From Phycisphaeraceae bacterium (lineage in GTDB: Bacteria > Planctomycetota > Phycisphaerae > Phycisphaerales > UBA1924), in contig JAHBXF010000002.1 in assembly GCA_019636615.1 (NCBI GenBank), positions 1,800,001 through 1,864,000 on the forward strand: a stretch of 64,000 nucleotides of DNA, in the 5' to 3' direction. Of this stretch, positions 42,498-60,200 are shown in pieces. The position numbers and the translations under genes were made by a program. The stretch's first letter is position 1, and the number at the start of each line of letters is the position of its first letter. Under the pieces are notes generated by a model. It saw only the letters and a program-made list of their open reading frames with translations. It had not been told where the DNA came from and searched no databases.

Positions 42498-43585
42498 TCG
42501 CGCCACCCGGGCGAGCCCTGATTCTGGGACGTTTGTTCGGCGCGGAGGGGGATTCCAGCCCGGTGCATGGGTTTTTCCCGCGCGGGCGCGCCGTCCATGG
42601 ATTCTCGGAGCATGGTCATGGCGGCGGCGGCGAGTTTGGCATCGTGGCGCGAGTGGATGACACAGCGATTGCCCGCGGTGGTGATGTGCACGCCCGAGAC
42701 CACGTCGCGGATGACATCGCCACGCCCGGGCCCTTGCGAGACGCGCGACGCCAGGAAGTCGAGCATGGTCGACGCGACCTGCCGCGTGAGGGCGGCCTGC
42801 TCGGGGGTGTCGGTATCTATCCATGCTCGGCAGATCATGCGGGCGGGCTCGGCGGCGCCCGAGGACTCTTGCCCCATATCGATGACGAGTGCGCGGGCAT
42901 CGCGGAGCATCTGGGCGCGCGGCCCTGCGGCGCCCTCGAACCCGCTGGCCGCGACGAAGACGATGGAGCCGGGCTGGGGTTGATCGAGCGGCAGCGATGA
43001 GGCGGCGTCTTTGCGGTCTGAGGCGGGCACGCTGAGCCAGGCGGCAAGCCGCCCGACCGCGCCGGGATGATCTCCCCACAGCACATGGTTCTGTCGTGGG
43101 GCCGGGTGGCGCGGCATGGCCACGGCGCGCGTGCGGCGCGGACCAGAGCGGGCGAAACCCTGCGACGGCCCCGAGTGCCACCAGTAGACGACATAATCGC
43201 CTTCGCGGCGTGCCTGCACCTCTTCGCGGCGGGAGGCGAGCATGTCCTGGGTGATCGCGTTGATGTCGGCGGAGGTTGACAGGAGTGTGACGCCACGCCC
43301 GGGCGCTGCGGCGCCGCCGATCATGGTGACCGAGAGAAGATTGCGTTCGGCGCTGAGCGAGAGTTCGTGTTCGAGGCGGGCCAGCGGCCCGCGCCCCCCG
43401 GCGCGGAGCCAGGCCATGACCTCTGACTTCGCCTCGCTGCGCACGGCGAGTTCGAGATCAAGGTGCAGCACCCATGCGGTGTCGGGCGGCAGGAGTGCGC
43501 GGTCGAGTGGGAGGGCGGCCACCGGCGCGGCGGCGAATGCCGAGAGACATGCTGCCGCGAAAAGTGTTGAACACTGGCACGCCAT
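42494..43585 (-). CDS. Exported protein of unknown function, first gene of the sigma operon
   Basis: A 363-residue protein from the ATG at 43583-43585. It has a signal peptide (MACQCSTLFAAACLSAFAAAPVAAL). The mature part begins LPPDTAWVLHLDLELAVRSE and includes a domain with VTMIGGAAAPGRGVTLLSTS and IDMGQESSGAAEPARMICRAWIDTDTPEQ. The pattern resembles planctomycete proteins of unknown function in which an LP.D....VHVD segment opens the mature chain. Its stop overlaps the sigma start. It may be a sensed or regulated envelope component. I see no catalytic motif. Frame upstream of 43585 lies in the control region. Confidence 0.75.
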   Translation of the reverse strand: MACQCSTLFAAACLSAFAAAPVAALPLDRALLPPDTAWVLHLDLELAVRSEAKSEVMAWLRAGGRGPLARLEHELSLSAERNLLSVTMIGGAAAPGRGVTLLSTSADINAITQDMLASRREEVQARREGDYVVYWWHSGPSQGFARSGPRRTRAVAMPRHPAPRQNHVLWGDHPGAVGRLAAWLSVPASDRKDAASSLPLDQPQPGSIVFVAASGFEGAAGPRAQMLRDARALVIDMGQESSGAAEPARMICRAWIDTDTPEQAALTRQVASTMLDFLASRVSQGPGRGDVIRDVVSGVHITTAGNRCVIHSRHDAKLAAAAMTMLRESMDGAPAREKPMHRAGIPLRAEQTSQNQGSPGWRE

Positions 43586-43636
43586 GAAGACCCCAAGTGA
43601 CGAACGACCACCGCCCCGGCCGCCCGGGATCGGCGC

Positions 43637-43731
43637 ACTCCACATTGCTTGTACGCCCCCGGAGTGCCCGGGGTTACTCCATATTGCACAAACACCATAC
43701 GAACACATGGCCTGATTGATGCAATATCAAA
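43637..43731. promoter_or_regulatory. Repeated 12-base box and inverted element in a divergent promoter region
   Basis: ACTCCACATTGC (43637-43648) and ACTCCATATTGC (43676-43687) are direct repeats 39 bases apart, that is, close to whole helical turns. TTGATGCAATATCAA (43717-43731 region) is an imperfect palindrome containing the inverse of ATATTGC. They lie between the sigma operon (minus) and the [2Fe-2S] protein (plus). Regulator unknown. Confidence 0.45.
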
Positions 43732-43766
43732 GTGAGACGGCCCGCACAGCCGGGGGAGAGGGGGGG

Positions 43767-44036
43767 ATGCTGGTATGCTTGTCCATGGCCGTTGACCGAT
43801 GCGTCTGTCACCGGGTGACCTTCGCCGCACTCAAAGAGATGGCGGCGCAGACCGGGGGCGGCATCGATGATCTGAGCGAGGCGACAGGGTGTTCGACCTC
43901 GTGCGGGTTGTGCAGGCCGTATGTGCTGCTGATGCTCAAGACCGGGCGGACCTCGTTCCGCCTGCTGAGCGCGCGCGAGGCGCGGGCGATTCTCGATGAG
44001 GAAGCATCGCGGAGGCCGGGGAGCGGGGGCGCGTAA
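43767..44036 (+). CDS. BFD-like [2Fe-2S]-binding protein
   Basis: An 89-residue protein with the bacterioferritin-associated-ferredoxin fold: CVCHRVTF near the N-terminus and CSTSCGLCRPYV about 30 residues later give the C-x-C ... C-x2-C ligands for one [2Fe-2S] cluster. The start at 43767 follows a G-rich Shine-Dalgarno-like stretch; an ATG at 43785 is an alternative. The family acts in iron release from bacterioferritin or as domains of nitrite reductases. No bacterioferritin gene lies in the window. It converges with rpoC. Confidence 0.85.
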   Translation: MLVCLSMAVDRCVCHRVTFAALKEMAAQTGGGIDDLSEATGCSTSCGLCRPYVLLMLKTGRTSFRLLSAREARAILDEEASRRPGSGGA

Positions 44037-44068
44037 AAACGCCGCGCAGGTGTTGAGGCTGCGCGGCG
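44035..44068 (-). terminator. Rho-independent terminator of the rpoBC operon
   Basis: On the minus strand the arms CGCCGCGCAG and CTGCGCGGCG (44068-44040) are followed by TTTTT (44039-44035). It lies 20 bases after the rpoC stop and abuts the end of the convergent [2Fe-2S] gene. Confidence 0.92.
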
Positions 44069-44087
44069 CTGGAACTGCGGGGGGGGA

Positions 44088-48441
<4,354 letters not shown>

Positions 48442-48449
<8 letters not shown>

Positions 48450-48786
48450 GTCGTGCTCCACTCATCAAGCCCTCAAGGGGGCGATGATGTTTTACCTTCG
48501 AACCGGCCTTGGCGCGAGCCGTGGCCAGGATGTCTTCTCGTTCCTTCGCCAACTTCGCCCTCGCCTTGCTCGCCTCGTCGTGCGACATCCCGAGCAAGGG
48601 ACGCAACCAACCCCGACGCGTTGCTTCATTCAGCCCGAGTACCACAAGCCCGATCATCGCTCCATAAACCGCTCCGGCCACGAAGGTTGTGCTGCCGAAG
48701 TACCAGTGACACACGCCGAAAACAAGCGAGAACCAGGCCACGAAGCCGACCAACCACGCCGCTGTTCGCACGGCACCGGCCTCCAT
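48442..48786 (-). CDS. Small membrane protein encoded between rpoB and rpoC
   Basis: A 114-residue protein with two hydrophobic helices ([23 protein letters not shown] and [21 protein letters not shown]). A charged, Lys/Arg/Ala-rich cytoplasmic tail includes [28 protein letters not shown], likely helical. It starts ten bases after the rpoB stop, and its last eight bases overlap the first codons of rpoC. No Shine-Dalgarno sequence is strong, so it may depend on coupling with rpoB. It is unrelated to any standard rpoBC partner that I know. Its conserved-looking amphipathic tail and frame integrity favour a real gene. Confidence 0.75.
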
Positions 48787-48796
48787 GGCTCACGTT

Positions 48797-52633
<3,837 letters not shown>

Positions 52634-52907
52634 CGATGTCCTCGCGATGGTGACAAAGCGACCGGGTCCAGGTTGGCAGCATCACTCACGCTCCCTCTGG
52701 GTCCAGGAACCGGCCGAGTCACTTTTCTACGTTGTGTGTGTTCAAGGCAAAACCCACGCCGCCGCTCACCTGGCGCTGTGCGCCGAACCTGTCACTGTAC
52801 GCGGGTACAGGGCCGGCGAGCAACCGACGTGCCACACCAATCTTCAAACAAATCCGCAGAATTCTTGATTTTCGTCATTCGTTCGGCACCAGGTCGCGAC
52901 GTTGAGC

Positions 52908-52940
52908 AAAAAGCGGGGCCCGCGATGGCGCGGACCCCGC
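52908..52940 (-). terminator. Attenuator-like terminator between rplL and rpoB
   Basis: On the minus strand GCGGGGTCCGCG (52940-52929), loop CCAT, CGCGGGCCCCGC (52924-52913), then TTTTT (52912-52908). This sits 50 bases after the rplL stop and before rpoB. A partial terminator here, as in E. coli, would lower RNA polymerase relative to L12. The rest of the 355-base gap holds no gene I can support. Confidence 0.85.
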
Positions 52941-52989
52941 CCTTGATTTCGTCGCTTGGATCGAACTGCGTCGCCCGGGCCCGTGGGGC

Positions 52990-53385
52990 TTAGACGATCT
53001 CGACGGTGGCGCCGTTCTCTTCGAGGGTCTTCTTGAGCTTCTCGGCGTCCTCCTTGGAGAGGTCCTGCTTGACAGGCTTGCCGGGGGCATCGACGAAGGC
53101 CTTCGCCTCGGCGAGACCCAGGCCGGTGACTTCGCGGACGACCTTGATGACCTGGATCTTCTTGTCGCCGGCGGCCTTGAGGACGACGTCGAAAGAGGTC
53201 TTCTCTTCGGCCTTGGCCGCGCCGGCCGCGGGGGCCGCCGCCATCATGACCGCGCCGCCGGAAGCGGCTTCGATGCCGTAGGCATCCTTCATGTACTTGC
53301 CGAGTTCAACGGCCTGCTTGAGGGTGAGGCCGGCGAGTTTGTCGCCGAGTTCCTTGATCGTCGCGTCAACAGCGGTATCGGACAT
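52990..53385 (-). CDS. rplL: 50S ribosomal protein L7/L12
   Basis: 131 residues from the ATG at 53383-53385, with AAAGG upstream. The N-terminal dimerisation helix ([24 protein letters not shown]), Ala-rich hinge ([14 protein letters not shown]) and C-terminal domain ([69 protein letters not shown], positions about 62-131) are all present. It binds translation factors at the ribosomal stalk. Confidence 0.98.
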   Translation of the reverse strand: MSDTAVDATIKELGDKLAGLTLKQAVELGKYMKDAYGIEAASGGAVMMAAAPAAGAAKAEEKTSFDVVLKAAGDKKIQVIKVVREVTGLGLAEAKAFVDAPGKPVKQDLSKEDAEKLKKTLEENGATVEIV

Positions 53386-53611
53386 GTTTCGAACCTTTCT
53401 CGTATCCGCGAACACCGGGCGTGGGTTGCACGCCTCGCTGTTCACTTACTCGCCCGAGAGGGGCCGAACCGTTCGGCCTTTCATCCGCATTCGCGGACCA
53501 GTCGGGCGCAGAAGTCTGAAAAACCAACCAACCGAACACACCGAGACGAAGGGGCGTGGGCCACCTTCGGTTATCTGAACGGCCCGGGGCCCGGTGACCG
53601 GCGCCGGGTGC

Positions 53612-54166
53612 TCAGACCTTGGCGATGGTCTCGCCCTTTTCCAACTTCTCTTCCACGGCCTTGATGATGCCGGCGACCTTGGCGCCCGGCCCCTTCACCT
53701 GGCCCATGACGTTGCGCGCCGGGCTGACGATGAGGGTGACAATGCGGCCGATGGCCTCTTCGCGCGTGGGGAACTTGCTGAGTTCGTCGACGCCTTCCTT
53801 GCCGCGGAAGAGCGTGCCGTCGAGCACCGCGCCCTTGAGTTCGAGGGCGGGCATGCCCCCGGCGAGGGCCATGATCTCGCGGGCGACCTCGACGACGCTG
53901 TTGCCGCCGTAGGCGATGGCGCTGGCGCCGGTGAGCAGTTCGCCCAGGGCGGCCAGCCGTGTGCCCTCGAAGGCCTTGCGGGCCAGCGAGTTGCGGATGA
54001 CGGTGACGCGGATGTTCTTCTTGGCGAGCGTGCCGCGGAACTTGGTGGTGTCAACGGCTTTGAGGCCGCGGATGCTGATGAGCATCGCGTCGGGCCACTC
54101 CTCGCTCGCGCCGGCGATCCGGCTGGAGTAATCCCGCATGAGCAACTGCTTGACTGCCTTCGACAT
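53612..54166 (-). CDS. rplJ: 50S ribosomal protein L10
   Basis: 184 residues from the ATG at 54164-54166. Anchors L12 dimers to the ribosome. N-terminal DYSSRIAGASEEWPDAMLISIRGLKAVDTTKFRGTLAKKNIRVTVIRNSLARKAFEG matches the family. The long C-terminal helix (AGIIKAVEEKLEKGE) binds L12. It lies between rplA and rplL; 118 bases separate it from rplA and 226 from rplL, the latter including a GGCCGAACCGTTCGGCC palindrome (53462-53478). Confidence 0.97.
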   Translation of the reverse strand: MSKAVKQLLMRDYSSRIAGASEEWPDAMLISIRGLKAVDTTKFRGTLAKKNIRVTVIRNSLARKAFEGTRLAALGELLTGASAIAYGGNSVVEVAREIMALAGGMPALELKGAVLDGTLFRGKEGVDELSKFPTREEAIGRIVTLIVSPARNVMGQVKGPGAKVAGIIKAVEEKLEKGETIAKV

Positions 54167-54283
54167 GGCTCGTCCTTCTTCTGTCGTTCAGGCCTGGGCG
54201 GGCATGCCGCAGGCCGGATGTGGAACGCTTCGTTCACTGCCCCGGGCCGGCAGGCCGGACCGGGCTGGGGAGGGATCCGGTGC

Positions 54284-54985
54284 TTACTCGGCGACGATGG
54301 CCTGGGCGTACTTCACGGGAACGCCGGGGGTCATGGAGCCGCTGATGGTGATGCTCTTGATGTACTGGCCCTTGACGCTGGAGGGGCGGATCTTCTCGAT
54401 CGCGCCGATGAAGAAGTTGAGGTTCTCGGCCAGGGCCTGGTCGTCGAAGGACATCTTGCCGATGATGGCGTGGATGTTGCCGCCGTTGTCGGTGCGGTAC
54501 TCGACCTTTCCGGCGGCGTATTCCTTCACCGCGTCGGGGATGTTGGGGGTGACGGTGCCGGCCTTGGGGCTGGGCATGAGGCCCTTGGGGCCCAGGACCT
54601 TACCCAGACGGCTCACGACACGCATCATGTCGGGGCTGGCGACGGCGACGTCGAAATCCATCCAGCCCTTCTCGATTTCAGAGACGAGGTCTTCGCCGCC
54701 GGCCTTGACGGCGCCGGCCTCGAGGGCCTTGGGGGCCACGTCGCTCTGGCAGAAGGCGATCACCCGCTTGCTCTTGCCGATGCCGCGGGGCAGGCTCACA
54801 GCGCCGCGAAGGTTCTGGTCGCTCTGCTTGGTGTCCACGTTCAGGTGCAGCACCACGTTGACCGTCTGGTCAAACTTGGGGCCCTTGAACTTCTTGAGGG
54901 CCGCCACCGCGCCCGCCGGCTCCACCGGATCGGTCACGCGCAGCCCCTGGTTGGCCTTGTCACGCTTGGTCAGTCGTACCGCCAT
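54284..54985 (-). CDS. rplA: 50S ribosomal protein L1
   Basis: 233 residues. The L1 signature region is visible: KFDQTVNVVLHLNVDTKQSDQNLRGAVSLPRGIGKSKRVIAF at the start, and LGKVLGPKGLMPSPKAGTVTPNI in the middle, followed by GKVEYRTDNGGNIHAIIGKMSF. In many bacteria L1 represses the rplK-rplA transcript by binding its leader. It lies 83 bases after rplK. Confidence 0.98.
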   Translation of the reverse strand: MAVRLTKRDKANQGLRVTDPVEPAGAVAALKKFKGPKFDQTVNVVLHLNVDTKQSDQNLRGAVSLPRGIGKSKRVIAFCQSDVAPKALEAGAVKAGGEDLVSEIEKGWMDFDVAVASPDMMRVVSRLGKVLGPKGLMPSPKAGTVTPNIPDAVKEYAAGKVEYRTDNGGNIHAIIGKMSFDDQALAENLNFFIGAIEKIRPSSVKGQYIKSITISGSMTPGVPVKYAQAIVAE

Positions 54986-55068
54986 CGGTCACATCCTTGG
55001 TATGCAGCGCCGAGTTCGGGGCGTCGCCCCCTCGCCGCGATGAGTCTTCTGTTTACCCGCTGGGAAGA

Positions 55069-55497
55069 TCAGTCAACGACAGTCACGCCCATCGAGCGTG
55101 CCGTGCCCTCGATTACACGCATCGCCGCTTCGACGCTCTGGCTGTTCAGGTCGGCCATCTTGGCCGTGGCGATGTCTCGCACCTGGGCCTTGGTGATCTT
55201 GCCCACCTTGTCCTTGTTGGGCGTGCCCGAGCCCTTTTCAGCGCCCGCGGCGTCCTTGATCAGCACGGAAGCGGGGCTTCCCTTGATCTCCAGTTCGAAG
55301 GTGCGGTCGCTGTACACCGTGACGATGCACCCGACGACCTTGCCCTTGACGTGCTGCGTCGCGGCGTTGAACTTCTGGATGAACTGCCCGGGGTTGACGC
55401 CCTTGCTGCCCAGAACAGGACCGATCGGTGGCGCGGGGGTCGCCTGACCGCCGGGTGCCATGATCTTGAAAACGTTGGTAACTTCTTTCTTGGCCAT
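55069..55497 (-). CDS. rplK: 50S ribosomal protein L11
   Basis: 142 residues from the ATG at 55495-55497, with a perfect TAGGAGG upstream. MAKKEVTNVFKIMAPGGQATPAPPIGPVLGSKGVNPGQFIQKFNAAT is the canonical N-terminus; the C-terminal rRNA-binding domain has GKITKAQVRDIATAKMADLNSQSVEAAMRVIEGTARSMGVTV. The usual upstream genes secE and nusG are not here; instead a TSCPD-domain gene lies upstream. Confidence 0.98.
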   Translation of the reverse strand: MAKKEVTNVFKIMAPGGQATPAPPIGPVLGSKGVNPGQFIQKFNAATQHVKGKVVGCIVTVYSDRTFELEIKGSPASVLIKDAAGAEKGSGTPNKDKVGKITKAQVRDIATAKMADLNSQSVEAAMRVIEGTARSMGVTVVD

Positions 55498-55643
55498 TCC
55501 TTTTCCACCTCCTACCGGCCCCCGGCAAGGTTTTTAGCCTCTTCGGGCAGTCGCTCCCGGCCGGGAACGACGAACGCGGTAGTTCAATCGGGTCTGGGTT
55601 GTAACGCTCCGCCGTCAGACGGAGCGCGCGACCGTGGGTCGAG

Positions 55644-55671
55644 ATGGTAGCGGGCCCCGGGCACAAAGCAA
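55644..55671 (-). promoter_or_regulatory. Candidate promoter of the rplK operon
   Basis: On the minus strand TTGCTT (55671-55666), a 16-base spacer and TACCAT (55649-55644) resemble a sigma-70 promoter. It would give a leader of about 140 bases for rplK. Confidence 0.45.
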
Positions 55672-55743
55672 GCCCGCGGCCTGAGCCGTCCGACACACTA
55701 TCAAAATCCTTACGCAACGACGGGCGCGCGGGCCCGCCTTCAT

Positions 55744-56184
55744 TCACTGCCGCTGGGTATCGCAGAAGTGCAGTTCGATGTACCGGGCGATGTAGTCCAC
55801 GATCGATTCGGTGGTGGGAATATCCGGGTTGCTCGTCGGGCCCATGGGCTCGAAACGCATTCCCTTGAACCGCGACACCGCGTCGCGCACGGACAAACCA
55901 TGCTGGATGGACAGGCTGAATGCGCGGCAATAGGCCTGGCACATGCCCGACAGGGTCGAGCCTTCCTTGCTCATTTTCAGGAAGATCTCTCCGGGGCGAC
56001 CGTCGGGATAGAGCCCCACCGTGAGGTACCCTTCGTGGTTGCCGATGCTGAACTTGTGCGTGATCGAGTCACGGGTGACGGGCAATACCTGGCGAGCAGC
56101 AACCATCTGGGGATCTACCTCCAGAGATGAGGCGTTTGTGGCGCCGGGGGACGTCTGAATCTTCTGGCTCGGCAGTTCGCTCAT
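55744..56184 (-). CDS. TSCPD-domain protein, like the C-terminal part of B12-dependent ribonucleotide reductase
   Basis: 146 residues from the ATG at 56182-56184 (GAGGA eight bases upstream). After a 40-residue tail, THKFSIGNHEGYLTVGLYPDGRPGEIFLKMSKEGSTLSGMCQAYCRAFSLSIQHGLSVRDAVSRFKGMRFEPMG (residues about 52-125) matches the TSCPD domain that precedes the Cys-rich tail of class II ribonucleotide reductase (NrdJ). SIVDYIARYIELHF ends it. The Cys-rich tail and the catalytic domain are absent. It could be a split NrdJ component or a regulator that reuses the domain. It is on the same strand as, and upstream of, rplK. Confidence 0.82.
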   Translation of the reverse strand: MSELPSQKIQTSPGATNASSLEVDPQMVAARQVLPVTRDSITHKFSIGNHEGYLTVGLYPDGRPGEIFLKMSKEGSTLSGMCQAYCRAFSLSIQHGLSVRDAVSRFKGMRFEPMGPTSNPDIPTTESIVDYIARYIELHFCDTQRQ

Positions 56185-56489
56185 GCGGGTTCCTCGAACG
56201 AGTTTACCCCCGCACACCGCCCTCAGCCCGCCGCGCTGAACCGCGCGGTCGAGAGTCTATCGGCCTCCGGCACTCGATCAACACAAAAGAATGTGCTTCC
56301 TGTTTTTCAAACCACTATCCCTCGTATCCACCGGCCTTTGCGGCCCAAGACAATCCTCGGCCCGCCCTCGAATCACCTGTTCGGGGGCCATCCTGGGGCC
56401 ACTTCGCGCATTTCGTCCCCCTGTGCATCACCAGCCGCGCGGATTGCCGATACCCTTGCCTTGGACATCAGCCACGCGAAGGTTCGAAC

Positions 56490-56846
56490 TTGAAGCCCGC
56501 CGAGCAAACCCCGCTTTCGATTTCCCTGCGCCCCGCGCTGGGGGGCATTTCACTGCTCATCCTGGTCGCACTCACCGTGCAACTCCCGGGGGCGGAGTGG
56601 TCTTACGCGGGCGGACAGCGTTCCCGAATCGGCGAGTTTACCCGCGCCGTAGCGCACACCATCCGCCTCACGCAGGTTCGCCACGATGAGCGCGAGCCCA
56701 CGCGGCCCGCGCGTCAACACCCGCTCTTCGCCGGTGCTTCGGCCAAGCCGCTCGATGGGGACCTTCCGCGGGCAGCCCGGGAAGCCCCCTTCCCGCGAAG
56801 GCCCATGGTGTGCTTCACCAGCCTGCCTCCCCCGCCGCTGGCATGA
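56490..56846 (+). CDS. Possible small membrane-anchored protein before secA
   Basis: If a TTG at 56490 with GAAGG at 56478-56482 is used, the frame encodes 118 residues. There is one transmembrane helix (ALGGISLLILVALTVQL, about 17-33), then a polar Arg/Pro-rich part ending in RPMVCFTSLPPPPLA. No family recognised. The frame stays open far upstream without a good start. It lies in an otherwise empty stretch of about 1 kb between the TSCPD gene and secA; I see nothing else there. Confidence 0.4.
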   Translation: MKPAEQTPLSISLRPALGGISLLILVALTVQLPGAEWSYAGGQRSRIGEFTRAVAHTIRLTQVRHDEREPTRPARQHPLFAGASAKPLDGDLPRAAREAPFPRRPMVCFTSLPPPPLA

Positions 56847-57247
56847 CCTCGAACCGGCCCGCGTCGCGTGGTGAGAGTGGCGTTCGCGCACTTTTCACAC
56901 CTATTCGACGCGGCGCCTCGCCGCTTGCCCGCACAGGGCCGCGCGTGCGACTTTGACGAAGTCGCCGAGCACAAGCGTTGAGGCTTGCCGCTTCGCCCGC
57001 CGCGCCGCGTGGTTTTTCCGTGTGACAGCGCCCGGCAAGAGCCGGCAGATCGGGGAACACAACGTGCGCCCATGCCCTCACCGGCCGGCGCGCCCCTGTG
57101 ACCGCCCGGCACACGTGGCCGAAGCCCTCCACCACGTTCCACCAGACAGCCTTTCGTGGCCCCTTCATGGGCCACCTCGACCCGCACCCGTGCCATGACC
57201 CCGGCGCGGGGCGCGCACCACGAGCCAGAGATCACAGCGAGATACCA

Positions 57248-60200
57248 ATGGCAGAGATTCCCCTGATCGGTCCGATCCTGAACAAAATCATCGGCACCCG
57301 CAACGAGCGCTTCGTGAAGAAGTACACCCAGCGGGTCGCCGCGATCAACGCGCTGGAGCCCAAGATGCGGTCGCTGACCGACGCGGAGATCCGCGGGGCG
57401 GTGCACGAACTTCGTCGGCGGCACGACGGGGGCACGGCGAGCGAAGACCTGCTGGTCGAGGCCTTTGCCTTTGCGCGAGAAGCGATGGACCGTGCGGTGG
57501 GCATCCGCAACGTTTTCAACCCTGAATCGGGGTTTGACCCCTCGGTGCTTCCCCAGGCCGCGCGCGATCTGTATGCCTCATTGAAAGCGGAGATGGACGC
57601 TCGCGAGCCCGCGCCGCCTGTGGGCGAGTTTCTGGGGTGTGTGCAGCCGCAGCCGGGCTGGATGCAGGTGGATATCCCGCCGGAGTTTTACGAGGCTGTC
57701 CGCGGGGTGTACAGCGAGAGCCGCCCGCCCTTCCGCGCCCGCCCGTTCGACGTGCAGTTGATCGGCGGCATGGTGCTCACGCAGGGCAAAATCGCCGAGA
57801 TGAAGACGGGCGAGGGCAAGACAATCGTGGCCCCGCTGGCGTGCTACCTGGCGTGCGTGCAGCGTCAGCGGGTGCACGTGGTGACGGTGAACGACTATCT
57901 GGTGCAGCGCGACCGCGACTGGACATTCCCCTACTTCCACGCGCTGGGCCTCACGGTGGGCGCCATCCACCCCCAGCACATGCAGAGCGAGGAGGAGAAG
58001 CGGGCGATGTACCGCTGCGACGTGGTCTACGGCACTACGGCCGAGTTCGGCTTTGACTACCTGCGCGACAACATGAAGCGGAGCGTGGACCAGCAGGTGC
58101 AGCAGCGCCGCGACTTTGCGATCGTGGACGAGGTTGACTCGATCCTCATCGACGAGGCCCGCACGCCGCTGATCATCTCGGGGCAGGCGCACGACGACCA
58201 GCCCCGCTACGACCTGGCCGACAAACTCGCCCGCCACCTGGTCGACAAGCAGCGCCCGTGGACGCAGGCCAACGAAGAGGTCACCCGCTGCATGATGCGC
58301 ATCAAGGGCCTGGAGGGCGACATCAGGCAGACGCGCGACAAGTCGCAGATCCCCCGGCTCAACGACGAACTGCGCGAGGCCAAGGCGCAGCTGCCCAACC
58401 TCATGCTGCAGCGCGACCGCCACACCCAGTATTTCGAGATCAAAGAGGAGCGCAAGCAGGCCCAACTCACGCACGACGGCGTGGGCGAGGCCCAGCGCGT
58501 CGCGGGCCTGGGCTCGCTCTACGTCGACGAGAACATTGACCTGCCGCACCTGCTCGAGCAGTCGCTGCGGGCCTATACCGTCTACGAGCGTGACCGCGAC
58601 TACATCGTCATGCCCACGCCCAACCCGCAGACGGGGCGCACCGAGCCCAGCATCGTCATCGTCGACGCCAACACGGGCCGGCCCATGGTGGGCCGCCAAT
58701 GGTCCGACGGGCTGCACCAGGCCATCGAGTGCAAGGAGCGCGTGCCCATCCGCCAGGAGACGCAGACCGTCGCCACGGTCACCATCCAGAACTTCTACAA
58801 GATGTACAAGCGCCTGGCCGGCATGACCGGCACGGCCGACACCGAGGCGCAGGAGTTCCACGACATCTACAAACTCGATGTCGTGGCCATCCCCACCAAC
58901 AAGCCCGTCGTGCGGCGAGACTTCGAGGACATGGTCTTCCTCTCCGCCAAGGACAAGTGGAACAAGATCGTCGACGAGATCAAACTCTTCCACGACGTGG
59001 GCCGCCCGGTGCTGGTCGGCACCACCAGCGTCGAGAAGAGCGAGTCGCTGGCCAGGATGCTCGCCCAGAAGCACCAGGTGCGCCACGAGGTGCTCAACGC
59101 CAAACAGCACGAGCGCGAGGCCTCCATCGTCGAGAACGCCGGCCAGCTCGGCAGCGTGATGATCGCCACCAACATGGCCGGGCGCGGCACCGACATCAAA
59201 CTCGGGCGCGTCTCGCGCCAGACGCTGCTGGAGCACTGGCAGCGGCGCGGCATCTGCCCCGCCTCGGTCACGGTTGACTCGACCGATGAACAGTTGCGCG
59301 AGGGGGTTTTCCGCAAGATCGCCCCGCGTGAACTGGGCATCGACCGCAAGCAGGCCGACACCATGCCCTTCGCCGAACTGGAACTCGAACTGCTGCGGAC
59401 CTGGGCCCAGGCCCACACCTGGCTCACCGAGAAAGAGATCACGCGCGCCAACGCCGAGACGCTGCGCGACAGCCTCGACGAGCACGGCCGGCTGCTGCTC
59501 CACCGCGTCCGCTGGTTCAACACCATCGAGGACATGGGCGGCCTGCACGTGATCGGCACCGAGCGCCACGAGGCACGCCGCATCGACAACCAGTTGCGCG
59601 GCCGCTGCGGCCGGCAGGGCGACCGCGGCTCGAGCCGCTTCTTCGTCTCGCTCGAAGACGACCTCATGAAACTCTTCGCCGGCGAGACCACCATGCGCGT
59701 GCTCGCACGCCTGGGCATGAAAGAGGGCGACGCCATCGAGCACCCCATGCTCTCCAAGAGCGTCGAACGCGCCCAGCGAAAGGTCGAAGAACGCAACTTC
59801 CAGATCCGCAAAACCGTGCTCGAATACGACGAGGTCATGGAGCACCAGCGCCAGTCCTTCTACGGCCTGCGCCAGCGCGTGCTCGAAGGGCGCGACGTGC
59901 GCGGCCTGCTCTTTGAGTTCATCTCCGAGACCGTTGACGAGGCCGTGGGCACCTACCTCGACCCCGAGTACCCCGCCCAGTGCGCCGCCGAGTTCGCCAA
60001 GGCACGCCTGGAGAGTTCCATCGCGCCCGAGCGCCTCCGCGGCAAGAGCCTGGCCGAGATGGAGCAGACCATCCTCGCCGAGGCGGAGTACGAGGCACGC
60101 CAGAACATCACCATGACCATCGGCGAGTACATGCCCACCGAGGGTTCCGACGTGGTTGTCGACTTCGACGCCGCGGGCCTGTGCAACTGGGCCCGCAACC

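Noticed and set aside
53462-53478. Perfect palindrome GGCCGAACCGTTCGGCC between rplJ and rplL as a terminator
   Set aside because: No T-run on the minus strand and stopping there would separate L10 from L12; more likely a minor structural element.
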